From Elmis aenea (taxonomy: Eukaryota; Arthropoda; Insecta; Coleoptera; Elmidae), in assembly GCA_947652605.1 (NCBI GenBank), contig OX393579.1, forward strand, positions 42,476,970 to 42,540,969: 64,000 nucleotides of DNA. Direction: 5' to 3'. Made by a program: the position numbers and the translations under genes. Positions 53,771 through 63,720 of the stretch are shown piece after piece. Positions within the stretch are counted from its first letter, which is position 1; every line of letters starts with the position of its first letter. Below the pieces are notes generated by a model. That model was not told the origin of the DNA and did no database searches. It saw nothing but the letters and a program-made list of their open reading frames with translations.

Positions 53771-55368
53771 TAAAATAAGTTGCTTTGTTTAAAAGTTTCT
53801 TTTGTGTACGCGCTCCGGCTTGTTTTCTTAACGTAATTTCGAACCATGTCGGATCTAAAAAAAAGCAGTTGCACTTTATAATTGACTATTAACAGGAAAT
53901 TTCCTTCCAGAATAAGAGACATCTATGTCGATCACTTCATAATAACCTTCATCAATCAGGAAAAACAGATTTTTGTTTAAATTTTAATCGGACATGCGCG
54001 ATTTAAATCTTCCAACAAATGTTATAGGTTTGATAAATTTATCAAGTTTACTATTACCGATTGTTATTTTGCTTTGCATTAAAATGTAATAGAGTTTAGC
54101 TGTAAGTAAATAAAAATTATTAAAAGAGAATTCTTGTAAAACTGCAGTACAATAAAAATGTCGTTAGTTATGTGCACAAAATTAAAATAGATTTTTCAAA
54201 TACAAAAATTTAATAACGGCTGTATTGTTCAACTATCACAAAGGTTTAAATTAAAATTTAATTTCTTTAATTGGAAACGAAAACACAATAAATAAAAATA
54301 GAGGACGCGTAAATATTTTGAACGAAATTATTTAATTTTAAAACCATTTCTAAATTGAAAACAAACCTTTAAATCATTGTAATTAATAGCAACTCCAAAG
54401 ATGTGGCTTGCAAACTCCTAACAAGAGCCCGGCCTATATTTGACTGACAAGTAATTAAAAAAGTAATTTTTGTTTAATCAAGCAGCTAACTCTCAGTTGG
54501 AAAAGTACTAAAATGAGTTGTAATTGGTACAATTAACAGCACAATTAAAAACATTTTTAAATTCTTGTCAAACAAGCGTTTCCCAAATTAATGATAAATT
54601 TTCTTTTTACAAATTAACCGCTACATTTTTAATATTTCAAATATGTGTGAAGGAAACAATTAAATCAAATTTTAAGCTTATTAAATTTATAGAATAATTT
54701 TATTAATTAGTGTTTAAACTCCATGGTAAAAAAAATAATGAAAAGTAATCGCAGCCACAAATATAAAACACAGTAAAAACATGATTGTGTTAAAACATTA
54801 TCGATTAAAATGTTAAAAAACACATGAGTTACTATGCTACAATAAATGTTATCTTTGGGCTATATGTCGAAAACTGATTTAGGTATTTGATTTCCTCCCA
54901 TTAATTTTACTTTACATGGATAATTTTTAATCTTCATTAATAACCGAAACATCCCATCTACAATGCCATCAAAAATGGTGCAAACTATTTATTACGATTC
55001 GATTTTTTTTTAATGTGATGATCATTGTATCTACGAGAAGAAGCTGGTAAGTAATGTACCCGTAATGAATGAACAAAAGTTACAATTACTGTTTTGTGCT
55101 GTCGGAAAGCTGTAACATTAAATAACATAAATGCTAAACTTAGTTTGAATTGAACGATTTATAAAATATTGACCATGGCTTATGTGTTGTAAATATAAAT
55201 AAAATCAATCTTGTGTGTATAGAAGTTTTAGATTTTTTTTTTTTTTACAAAAGTGGCTCATGAACCTGAACTTTTACACGATAGGAGGAAAGCGGTGTTT
55301 AAGAAAAACTCGCTAACATATGTTTAAGTAAAAATCTAGTCTAAACAATTTAAAAAGGTTTGTGGAGG
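53771..55368. other. AT-rich stretch without a recognised feature
   Basis: Very AT-rich sequence. I find no coding family or paired termini. The last 100 bp may belong to the mariner relic that continues at 57998, but this cannot be shown by eye. Confidence 0.4.
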
Positions 55369-55689
55369 CAGTGCCGCGCCGTGGGTGACCTTGTACAAAT
55401 TTTTTTTTGCGCCCTCTCCACTTTTCTTAAAATAATTATTAAAAATAAGAAAGAAAAAAAAAACATAAAATTTTAAACATATCATTTACCCATTTGTATA
55501 AACATAAATCAAAAGATTTTTTATAATTTGTAAATTGTATTAATATTAAACTCAAAGATTTTTTGTAATTACATTTGACAAAATAACGAAACTTAATAAG
55601 ACATAATTAAACTAAACTAAATTAAGGACTAATTGTACATATTCACACGTGTTGCTTTTACCGTCACAAAAGTTTTAATGACTTCTTTT

Positions 55690-55854
55690 ATGTCTAATGA
55701 ATCTTATTCTCAATAGAAATCATTGATAAGTCTGTTAAGCGCTCTTCAGACATCGTAAAACGCAAATAATTTTTTTATGTTTTAATTTTGAAAATATTTT
55801 TTCTCCTGATAATACGGATACAGATAGTGATAAATAAATATCCAATACAATGCC
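55690..55854 (-). pseudogene. Outer hAT transposase, C-terminal dimerisation part
   Basis: Directly past the inserted hAT the minus strand reads GIVLDIYLSLSVSVLSGEKI, FSKLKHKKI and, after frame changes, MSEERLTDLSMISIENK. This is a decayed version of the hAT C-terminal block (l.LPVtvAsaERsFSkLk.IKt.LRstM...RL..Lamisie). The shared residues at the junction come from the ACAATGCC duplication. Confidence 0.7.
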
Positions 55855-57095
55855 CAGTGGCGGCGCGTGACCTAAAAAAGTGGGGGGGCACAACTTATCC
55901 ATGTATATTACCTACACTTTATTTTAAAACAAATCTGGGTTTACCTTAATAGTGCTTTATAATAAACCACATTAAGTTAAAAATATAAAATAAGCATTAT
56001 TTAACAAATATAACATCTGAAGCTCCAAAATATCAAAAACTATTATAAATAAACCATATTAAGTAACAGAAATAAAATAAGTAGATATTATTTAACAAAA
56101 AGAATTTTTAAAGTTCCAAAATATTAAAAAACCAAGAAACAAAGAATATACCCTTCATAATAGTAAAAAACAACAAAATATATCTTTAAAAAAACATCAT
56201 TCTTCTGTTTTTATCAGCAATAAAATTATTAATTTATTTTTCTAAATGCGATTCATTTAAAATCATGTCAGCCACAGTTTCTTGTTCTATAGCCATTAAA
56301 GCCAGGCCATTTAATCGTTCATCGCCCATAGTACTTCTGAGATAGGTTTTTAGTCTTTTTAATGTGGAAACAAATCGCTCGGCTGAGGCAGACGACACAG
56401 GACAACAAAGAACAATTTCAAAAAGTTCCCACACACAAAATAACATTTGTTTTAATTCATTGTTTGAACATTTTCCCGCAAATTCCTCAATACTTAATAA
56501 ATTGTTTGTTTCTGCCAGTAAAATATTTCTATATATATTTATTTGATTAATTAAGGTGTTTTTATCAGTAGTTACCTTGTAAAAATTATTTATAACTTCA
56601 ATATCGGTGTAATTTATTTCACAATTCAAATCAGTTAAGAGTCGCACAATTTTAGGACGGTTGCGGTTGGGTTCCATCTTTCTGGACTTTGCCCAGAAAG
56701 GCAAATAAATTTGTTTGTTTTTTAGACATATTCTAAAATTTAATATAATGTGGTCAGTTTAATCGTGAATTTACACTTTCAAGGTAAATATACTTACTAT
56801 AAAAATGCGCCTTAACAAGACCGCAAGACTAACAAGTGCTTTACCCCCTAGTTGCGTCACTGCATTCGTTGTAGGTTGCCCTTATTGTTAATGTACCCTA
56901 CCCCAACGCACCAACCGATGTAAAAATCACTAATTGCTCATGCTAAATTGTAAATACGATATACGAATATATGATTTTTATACTATATAAAGTTGTGCAG
57001 AAAAAAATTTCCTAGTCGGATCTATTAATACTCGTAATTATGTGAAGATTGTGAGGTTTTGATTTGAAAAAAGCCCCCCCGACGCGCCGCCTATG
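55855..57095 (-). mobile_element. Inner hAT element with 8-bp target duplication
   Basis: CAGTGGCGGCGCGTGACC at the left and CGACGCGCCGCCTATG at the right are near-perfect inverted repeats, followed inside by G-runs and C-runs (gtggggggg, gcccccccg). The perfect 8-bp duplication ACAATGCC lies at 55847-55854 and 57096-57103. It is inserted into the transposase gene of the older hAT. It retains only the end of its own transposase gene. Confidence 0.93.
56234..56704 (-). pseudogene. Inner hAT transposase, C-terminal dimerisation domain
   Basis: The 156-codon frame contains the diagnostic hAT block ELFEIVLCCPVSSASAERFV, STLKRLKTYLRSTMGDERLN and GLALMAIEQETV near its end. The zinc finger and most of the catalytic domain are missing. 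The opening MPFWAKSRKMEPNR may be a junction rather than a true start. The frame is intact to its stop, so the deletion derivative is fairly young, consistent with its position inside an older hAT. Confidence 0.85.
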
Positions 57096-57870
57096 ACAAT
57101 GCCAGTATTTGGAAATGTATCGGTTAATTTGTTTTCATTTATGTAATTTAACACATCCTGAGGAGAAAACTATTTTTTAATAAATCTTTGCAAGGTTTTC
57201 AATTCCTTAAAAAAAGTCTTGCCATCAATATCGCGATTACTAGAATCTTGTTTGCAGCTTAGTTTTAATTGCAAATCTTGACAATTTTTTATTAATTCGT
57301 CATTACTTCACTTGCTCAGTTTATTTATGTTATTTATAACTTTAAAATCCTCGCTGTGTTGTTTTAAAAGATTAAATCTTTCAGTAAGTGAAGTTATTGT
57401 TTTATCTAAAATCGCAAAACAAAAAGTTATCTTTAAATTTTGTTCGGGGTCAACTACTGTTTCATCAGGTGCTTCATAATTTAAAAAACAATATTTTTAG
57501 TTCTTTTGCGTATATTTGGAAAAGTAGGATCAACATTAAGAATGTTTTGCAGTTTCGATAATATTGTTTTTAAAAACTGTATCTATCCGGAAAGTATTTA
57601 ATTCTTGTAAAACATGATCCACATATTCTGTAATTCTTCCGATTTCAGATGTTGGATTCTGCATGATTTTGCTTACAATATTTACAAGACCTAAAATTTC
57701 GTACCAAACATTAACAGACAAATAAGTTAAAAGGAACAACATTTTACAATTAAGTTGTCTGCTTGAACCTTGAACTTTAGAATCGATATCTTTCGTTTGA
57801 ACTTCCATTATTTCAGAAAGAACCTGGTTAATTTCTTCAATTTTATATTTAAGTGGTTTTACGGCCTCTG
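57096..57870 (-). pseudogene. Outer hAT transposase, central part
   Basis: The open piece MEVQTKDIDSKVQGSSRQLN, MLFLLTYLSVNVWYEILGLV, NIVSKIMQNPTSEIGRITEY and VDHVLQELNTFR (57536-57808) matches the central region of ZMYM1-like hAT transposases (l..WydiL..vN.vSK.mQ). Decayed frames continue to FFKELKTLQRF, SPQDVLNYINENKLTDTFPN and TGI, just before the inserted hAT. The reading is completed beyond the insert at 55690-55854. Confidence 0.7.
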
Positions 57871-57997
57871 CTTTCCCACCTAGTTGTAGAAAACGGTTTA
57901 ATGGCGATTTTTTCTTATAAAAAGGCGACCCTCATATTCAGACGCCCTTGTGCCATGCACAATCTGCACAATGGCACGGCTGGGCCCTGTGTGAAGG

Positions 57998-58330
57998 TGT
58001 TTTATTCCAAAGTTTTAAAGCCGTTGCGCAACTCTGTGCAAAGAAACTTCCAAAATTGTGGCAAACAGGTGATTGGTTCGTGCACAACGATAAAGTGCAA
58101 CGTTTTTTGACAAATAAACGACATGACCGTCGCTTTCCAACCTCCCGATTCCAGGTGGCTCCGTGACTTTTCTGTTTCTTTAAATTAAAAAATAATAATA
58201 AAAGAAAAACGTTTTGCAAATGTGAAAGGACTTAAACAGAAAGACGGATAGGCTAAAGGACATTAAAGACTTCCATAACTGCTTTGAGAACGAAAAAAAA
58301 AACCGTTAAAACTGGTGTATTCAGTCAAAT
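57998..58330 (+). pseudogene. mariner transposase relic, target of the outer hAT
   Basis: In mixed frames the sequence gives VFYSKVLKPLRNSV, WQTGDWFVHND (the W.lHHDNA block with the second catalytic D), FLTNK, NMTVV, then KLKNNNKRKTF and, further on, DFHNCFEN. The order matches a mariner with (E)VLkRLrenvrrkrp-lW..g.WllHHDNAPAH-FLakn. Frameshifts and losses are many. The older hAT interrupts it on the left, so the mariner is the oldest layer. Confidence 0.6.
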
Positions 58331-58439
58331 AGAGAGTGGGTGATTTAATTATGGAAGTGTTTTATTGAATACACGATTTTTAAATCAAAATATTCTCTCG
58401 TATCCTAAACAACAGTTGTGAATGTTAAACACTATGATG

Positions 58440-58830
58440 TGAGCATTAAAAAAATGTCTGGCGTTGGATACCAAAACTACTTACACCAGAGCAATATCCT
58501 TGCCGAATTGAAATTATCCTGGATTCTGGTTTTGTTGAACTAAGGCATCTTTTTAATAGTCAAGCTTTAGCACCGAGCAACTTTTATTTATCCGTAAATA
58601 TAAAAGAAAAACTTAGAGGAAGGCGATTACAGCATGATGAAAAATTGGAGCCGCTCTATAGAAAATTTAACCGATCTATTAAATACATTTTGGAAAACAC
58701 TGAAGTAAGTAAGTAAAATGTCGAAGAGGATTATGTTGAAAAATAAAATTTTGATCTAGCCCTACGACTTTTGTTTATGCATAGGTAGAACGCTTTACAG
58801 TTTGCCGTCATGCAATAAAATGTGTAAGTT
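58440..58830 (+). pseudogene. mariner transposase C-terminal relic
   Basis: The reading LAPSNFYLSVNIKEKLRGRR, LQHDEKLEPLYRKFNRSIKY, then NVEEDYVEK and a stop followed by NFDLALRLLF is the C-terminal end of a mariner transposase (LAPSDYhLF-lk..L.Grrf-CieveGDYVEK). The third catalytic aspartate is replaced by N (PSNFY). The stretch after the stop resembles a mariner 3' UTR. Confidence 0.75.
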
Positions 58831-58899
58831 GACATTAGAAAAACTAAGCATGCTGTGTTAATTTTAACGCATCATGGGTTTAACATAATATTTTTTAAA

Positions 58900-59610
58900 C
58901 TGTGAATAATTCATTTAAATTTCTGATACTGTTCATAAAATAATTATAAATAGAACTTTAAATGAAAGTTCTTTGAATTCCCATGTTTAAATTTTTAATA
59001 ATCACGTAACAAAACACTTCTTTGTTGCTTTAACCATCCTAGAACCCCGCTTTTCGACGCTTCATGGCAAACCATACACCTAGCACATTTTCCACATACA
59101 TACATACATTCCATGTACTAGACTAGATCAACAAATAAATTCGATAATAATGTTTTATTAATGAAAATTGAACAAAGCAACGTTAGCAATTTGTGTTTAC
59201 CATGCGTAGAGATACTTGTATTCATAACGTAGTGCAAACACAGCTTACAAGGTATAAAATGCAAATTATGTTTGCACAGATTATAAGTTTCTTAGCTAAA
59301 GCTATTCGATAGCTTGTATTTGCAAGCAACCACCTTGAGAATTGCTTTTATTACCGATAATCTGATGCAGTGGAGTAACTACTATATAACTAGAATAAAC
59401 AATGTATAAGATCTGGAGAGTCTATGGATGCAAGCGACATTTAGCTCAGTTATTGCTTGAATAAGTCACATTAATTTCAATCTGATTACTAATTGTAAGA
59501 TTAACTTTTTTACTTTTATATCAGCTTTATATTTAAGTTGTTGATTTGTGTTGTTTTTTTTTTATGCTAGATTAACTTACGTTGATTAGTTACTATAATG
59601 CACAACGTAA
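58900..59610. other. AT-rich stretch with a short CATA microsatellite
   Basis: A catacatacatacat run is at 59096-59112. No gene, RNA or paired termini are recognised. Confidence 0.4.
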
Positions 59611-59613
59611 CTA

Positions 59614-60142
59614 CGGGGCGTTTTCAAAAAGTAAGAGCAAATTGACAGCATGGTGATCTCGCTTATTATAAGAGATACAGTTTTGTTTAACCTAGATGAA
59701 TTATTCCTAAGTTTGAGAGGAGCTACAATCAATTTTTTAAAGTACAACATTCATTTAAACGAGGGGAAAAAAGCACATTTAATTCTTCCATAGCCAACTT
59801 TGCGGCCCATAAGGAAAAATGAAGTTAGGGGTAATATCTCAAAAACGGTAAGTTAAAAAATATTAAAAATAATAGTCAAATTCTTCAATAAAAAGTACCT
59901 CCAGAAAATATTAATAAAATTGATCTAATAAATAAGACAAAAAAGTTACGAAAAAAAAAGGAATTTAACATTTTCATATTTTTTGCTATAACATCTGAAG
60001 TAAGATGAATTATGTACTTTTAAAAATTGATTGTAGCCCCTCTCATACTTACAATTAGGAATAATCCATATAATTTAGCCAAACCTGTATCTCTTATAAT
60101 AAGCGAGATCACCATGCTGGAAATGTTATCTGAGACACCCTG
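59614..60142. mobile_element. CAGGGTGTCTCA-type foldback (TA target)
   Basis: The right end TGAGACACCCTG is followed by TA. The left end is eroded (TA then cggggcgttttcaaaaa). The arms pair strongly inwards: tggtgatctcgcttattata (59651) against tataataagcgagatcacca (60095), and agtttgagaggagctacaat against attgtagcccctctcatact. These contain the clearest ATCTC-N11-GAGAT dyad of the window. No coding sequence. Confidence 0.8.
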
Positions 60143-60164
60143 TATAATTTAATTAGGGATACAA

Positions 60165-60780
60165 ACGGTATGTCATTTTTCTGTATAATCACCTTTCATT
60201 TCAATGCACTTCTCCAACAATGCACCAACTTTTTTATTCTATCATAAAGAAATTTTTTAATCGTGCCTTCTTCCAGGAATGTACCGCTTTTTTGACCTTG
60301 TCATCACTCCCAAATATACGTCCTCTCAAGACGTTCTTAAGTGGGACGAAAGCTGAGTGTATTACTATGAGCCCGAAAGCAACAGGCAGTCTTCAGAATG
60401 GCGGCACACATCTCCAGTCAAGTCAAGGATACGTTCAAGTCTGCTTTGGACAAATCCTGTTCACTTTTCCCTTGGATGTGAATGGACTAATTTTGGAGCA
60501 CTATCAGAAAATGGGCGAAACAGTGAATAGTGCCCAATACATTACAATTTTGGAAGAGAAGTTGAAGCCGGCAATACGGGTCCGTCGCAGAGGAATGTTG
60601 TCTAAAGGCGTTCTTCCCCTTCATGATAACTCACGCCCTCATACGGCCGCTAAAACTCTTGACACCATTCGAAGACTGAGATTTCAGATCTTTTAACATT
60701 CCTCATAGTCCTGATCTTGCCCCCTTTGATTACCATGTAAAAGATGCTTCGAGTAAACGAGGTTAAAGAAACGGTGCATT
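60165..60780 (+). pseudogene. mariner transposase relic with a reversed C-terminus
   Basis: Plus-strand frames carry the catalytic core: DES, a stop where a W is expected, VYYYEPESNRQSSEWRHTSP (first D), then FTFPLDVNGLILEHYQKMGE, KLKPAIRVRRRGMLSKGVLP, LHDNSRPHTAAKTLDTIRRL (second D) and HSPDLAPFDYH (third D). The C-terminal motif LEKCIEMKGDYTEK with its stop is instead on the minus strand at 60170-60215. The copy is therefore rearranged as well as frameshifted. Confidence 0.85.
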
Positions 60781-60789
60781 CCTGACTGA

Positions 60790-62080
60790 AGGCACGTACT
60801 TAAGTTTTAATGGCTGGTCAATCCATTAATTTGATTTATGTGTTAAGAAGTAAACGCCAACATTTGCTAATTAAAGTAAAAAAGTGTACATCCGTCAAAA
60901 TTCTAATTCGAATATTTTAACGATCATAATACTTTCTTCATGCTACGTATAGCGAAAGTAAAAATTTATGGTAGAGATGAAATTAAACGTTAATGGTGCT
61001 GAACTAATTTTCAGTACTAGGGAATAAAATATGGCGAAGGTTCTGATTAGGATTTAATTTGCATTAGCAATTTTGAAACACTGTTAAATGGTGTAAATAA
61101 TTGCATTTGCATACGAAAATGTTTAGACTTGACAGATTAGTTTTTTGTGTACGTCTTTGATATTGCTTTAAACACGCGTTTGTCGAAAAACCTAATTTAC
61201 ATTGCAAATTATTTCTTAATTCTTTCTTTCGTTTTTTGTATGAAATTTTGGATTTACTAACATAACTTAAATCTGGGAGATTTGCTGTAGAATTGAATGC
61301 TACAACTTTTTGTTGAGTTTATTATAAAACTCAACACGGCTTTGAAATTTTAAGGAATGAAATACAAAAAAGAAATTTACATAAAAATATTTTCTATTTC
61401 GCTTAAACCACCCTCGAAACGATTTACAATTGCGTTATACAAAATTTATTACTCAACAAAAAAATCATTACATTCGGCGAATTCGAACCCATTTTTCGAC
61501 CTAAAGTCCTGTAAATAACATAAATTTTGAAATACAGCGTGACAGTATTTTAATTGTTGAAATAATTTGTGCCAGAATGCGAGTAAATTCAGTCTATCCG
61601 GGTCTGGTGCCACGTGATTAAAACTTGTATAATAATTTACTCTGCAAATATTTTACTGATTTAATGGAATTAGTGCCTCAGCTATAGGCAAATCCTAATT
61701 TTGGGATTTAGCTAGTAATTAAATATGATTATGTGCTGTATATAGAACTAAGGCCTTTAAACTTCTCGAGCCTTTTATTAATGAAAATTTAATTATTCCG
61801 ATATGTTTTCGAAGCTTAATTTCAAACGCTATACATTTCAAATAATCCATTTCCTAAATTAACCTCTGAATAGTCTTTATTTCTGTTTTTTTTTTACTGT
61901 ACATTTTAAATTAATTATGGACTGAGCTTTAAGAAGTACGAAGCTTGTTCAACTTAAACCCAATTTTTATCAAATCAGCCACAGTAACAAATGCAACTGA
62001 CATTTAGTATTATCAGTAGTGTTTGTAGGTAACACAATGATGATTTGTTGAGATTGAAATTGCATTTTGCTTTTAAAATT
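60790..62080. other. AT-rich stretch without a recognised feature
   Basis: I see no coding family or paired termini. A B-box-like gggttcgaattcgcc on the minus strand at about 61490 was examined as a possible tRNA and not accepted. Confidence 0.45.
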
Positions 62081-62086
62081 GTTTTC

Positions 62087-62277
62087 TGCATCTGTCCAGA
62101 AAATCAGTTATTTCTGATCAATTTTTAGGCTGAAAAATACATCTTTACTGGTCTAGCCAGAAAGTAACTGGTTTCCATGGTAATGAGTTATCTTTAGCGG
62201 CCTAGGCCGGAAAGTAGCTGGTTGCCATGGTGATGAGTTGTTTTGTTAATTTGCGCTGTCAAACAAGCGTAATTAAC
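62087..62277. mobile_element. Diverged copy of the 3495-3690 MITE
   Basis: The start ctgcatctgtccagaaaatc matches the left end at 3495, and gccggaaagtagctggttgc and tttgcgctgtcaaacaagcg match its interior. An inner block is duplicated (agaaagtaactggtttccat at 62160 and ggaaagtagctggttgccat at 62209). The right terminal repeat is not recognisable. Confidence 0.6.
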
Positions 62278-62317
62278 CACCAAGCGAGTTTTCACCTGTA
62301 AGTTGTCAAGTGGACCA

Positions 62318-62905
62318 AATGTTTTACGGGGTATCTCGGTTACTGTAATAGTTAGTGAAAATCTGATATCGGTCTCTTGAGCTATTTTTTTGAGAAAAGA
62401 ATGCGTATGTAATCAGCTATTTATATCGCTTACCATTTTGGTACTACAGACGAAAAATAAAATTTCATCATTTTTGAACGTTTACTTTAACTTCTTTATT
62501 TATTAAAATGAAATAAAATGTTATTAAGGTTTTTAATCCAGATTTTTATGCTTAATTTAAAAACAAAATTTTGACATTCGAGATATTAAGTAAACTTACG
62601 TTTTTTTAGCTTTTCGAAAATATATACCTAGTTTTATGTATTTGTTGCAAAAAATAAGCGAGTTATGGCTAATTTTGTAAAAACTTTTTGCCATGATTTC
62701 GTAAACAAGTGATGTTTCCAATTGGAGAATTATTTGCAAAAATCGATTTTTTTAAAGCTTTTTTAAATGTTTTAAAATATTTTAGTTGTTCAAATGTCAA
62801 AATGGCATTAAATTCATTTTGAAATGTTGCCCATCTTTGCTAATTTAACCGACAATGTAACTCTTATAATAATAAAAAAGTTACCCATGTAGAATATTGT
62901 CACCA
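62318..62905. mobile_element. Eroded foldback with the shared subterminal motif
   Basis: acggggtatctcggttactg at 62326 is mirrored loosely by cttataataataaaaaagtt then acccatgtag near 62870-62893, the position and orientation expected of the block found in the intact CAGGGTG foldbacks. The terminal CAGGG ends have decayed (aagtggaccaaat at the left). Interior AT-rich and non-coding. Confidence 0.45.
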
Positions 62906-62957
62906 TTTACTTATAATGAAATTTGAAATATTAAAATAGTACATTAAAACATTAGTG

Positions 62958-63021
62958 TCATAAGGCGACCTTTTGGCTCCTCGTTTTTTAAAGGACGAGT
63001 GCGCCAAAAGCCTTATGACGT
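62958..63021. repeat. Short perfect-stem hairpin
   Basis: gtcataaggc pairs with gccttatgac, then ttttggc with gccaaaa, and ctcgt with acgag around a T/A-rich loop. This compact 64-bp foldback lies just left of the tandem MITE unit. No coding role. Confidence 0.6.
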
Positions 63022-63073
63022 GTTTTTTATACTATTTTTTCTATTTTGCGGTTTTTATGACTTTTAAAATATA

Positions 63074-63697
63074 GTTATTTATCTATCAAGGCCAAAAAGT
63101 ACGTTTTGGCCGAGGTGCATATTCCATTTTTTGTGCGATCGAATTAAAAACAATTTAAATTTTTCAAAAATATAGGTTAGAAACTACGTGACATTCTGTC
63201 ACTGACAGATGGCGTATGCTGTTAGCTTTATTGCAAATTTACGCTGTAGCGTCCGAAAAAGTTACTTTTTTTGCTAAGGATAACGCCGGTAATGCAGTAC
63301 TTTATGGCTGCTAACGCGTCCGTCAAACAGCTGTTTCTAGTACGATCGCACAAAATAGTCATTTATGTATCAAGGCCAAAAAGTACGTTTTGGCCGAGGT
63401 GCATATTACATTTTTTGTGCGATCGAATTAAAAACAATTTAAATTTTTAGTAATTTTCAAAATTATAGGTTAGAAACTACGTGACATTCTGTCACTGACA
63501 GATGACGGCGTATGTACTGCATTACCGGCCCTCTCCTTAGCAACGGCCGTAAAAGTTACTTTTTCGGCCGTTGCTAAGGGTGACGGCTTGAAAAGTAACT
63601 TTTACGGCCGTTGCTAAGGATAGGGCCGGTAATGCAGTACTTTATGGTTGCTAACGCGTCCGTCAAACAGCTGTTTCTAGTACGATCGCACAAAAAA
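63074..63697 (+). repeat. Tandem dimer of flank plus TTTTTTGTGCGATCG MITE
   Basis: Two units in direct order, 63074-63357 and 63358-63697, each consist of a flank with the palindrome arms ggccaaaa/ttttggcc followed by a MITE bounded by TTTTTTGTGCGATCG and cgatcgcacaaaa (63127-63355 and 63411-63697). The second unit has an extra palindromic block (ttagcaacggccgtaaaagt and its mirror). A single reversed unit is at 7962-8265. Confidence 0.8.
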
Positions 63698-63720
63698 ATA
63701 TTTACATTACATCAAACATA

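Larger units (their letters stand above)
55369..57989 (-). mobile_element. hAT transposon (ZMYM1 type) split by a second hAT
   Basis: The ends CAGTGCCGCGCCGTG and, mirrored, CACGGCTGGGCCCTG are flanked by TGTGGAGG (55361-55368) and TGTGAAGG (57990-57997), an 8-bp duplication with one change. The minus strand holds a decayed hAT transposase in pieces on both sides of a younger hAT (55855-57095). Without the insert the element is about 1.4 kb, so part of its gene is already deleted. Confidence 0.85.

Noticed and set aside
57853..58219. Overlapping open frames around 58 kb on both strands
   Set aside because: They span the end of the outer hAT and the mariner relic. Their apparent length comes from the GC-richer mariner sequence, and only fragments match mariner.
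61480..61510. Minus-strand gggttcgaattcgcc, like a tRNA B box
   Set aside because: No acceptor stem, D arm or anticodon arm can be drawn around it, so a tRNA or tRNA-derived SINE is not supported.
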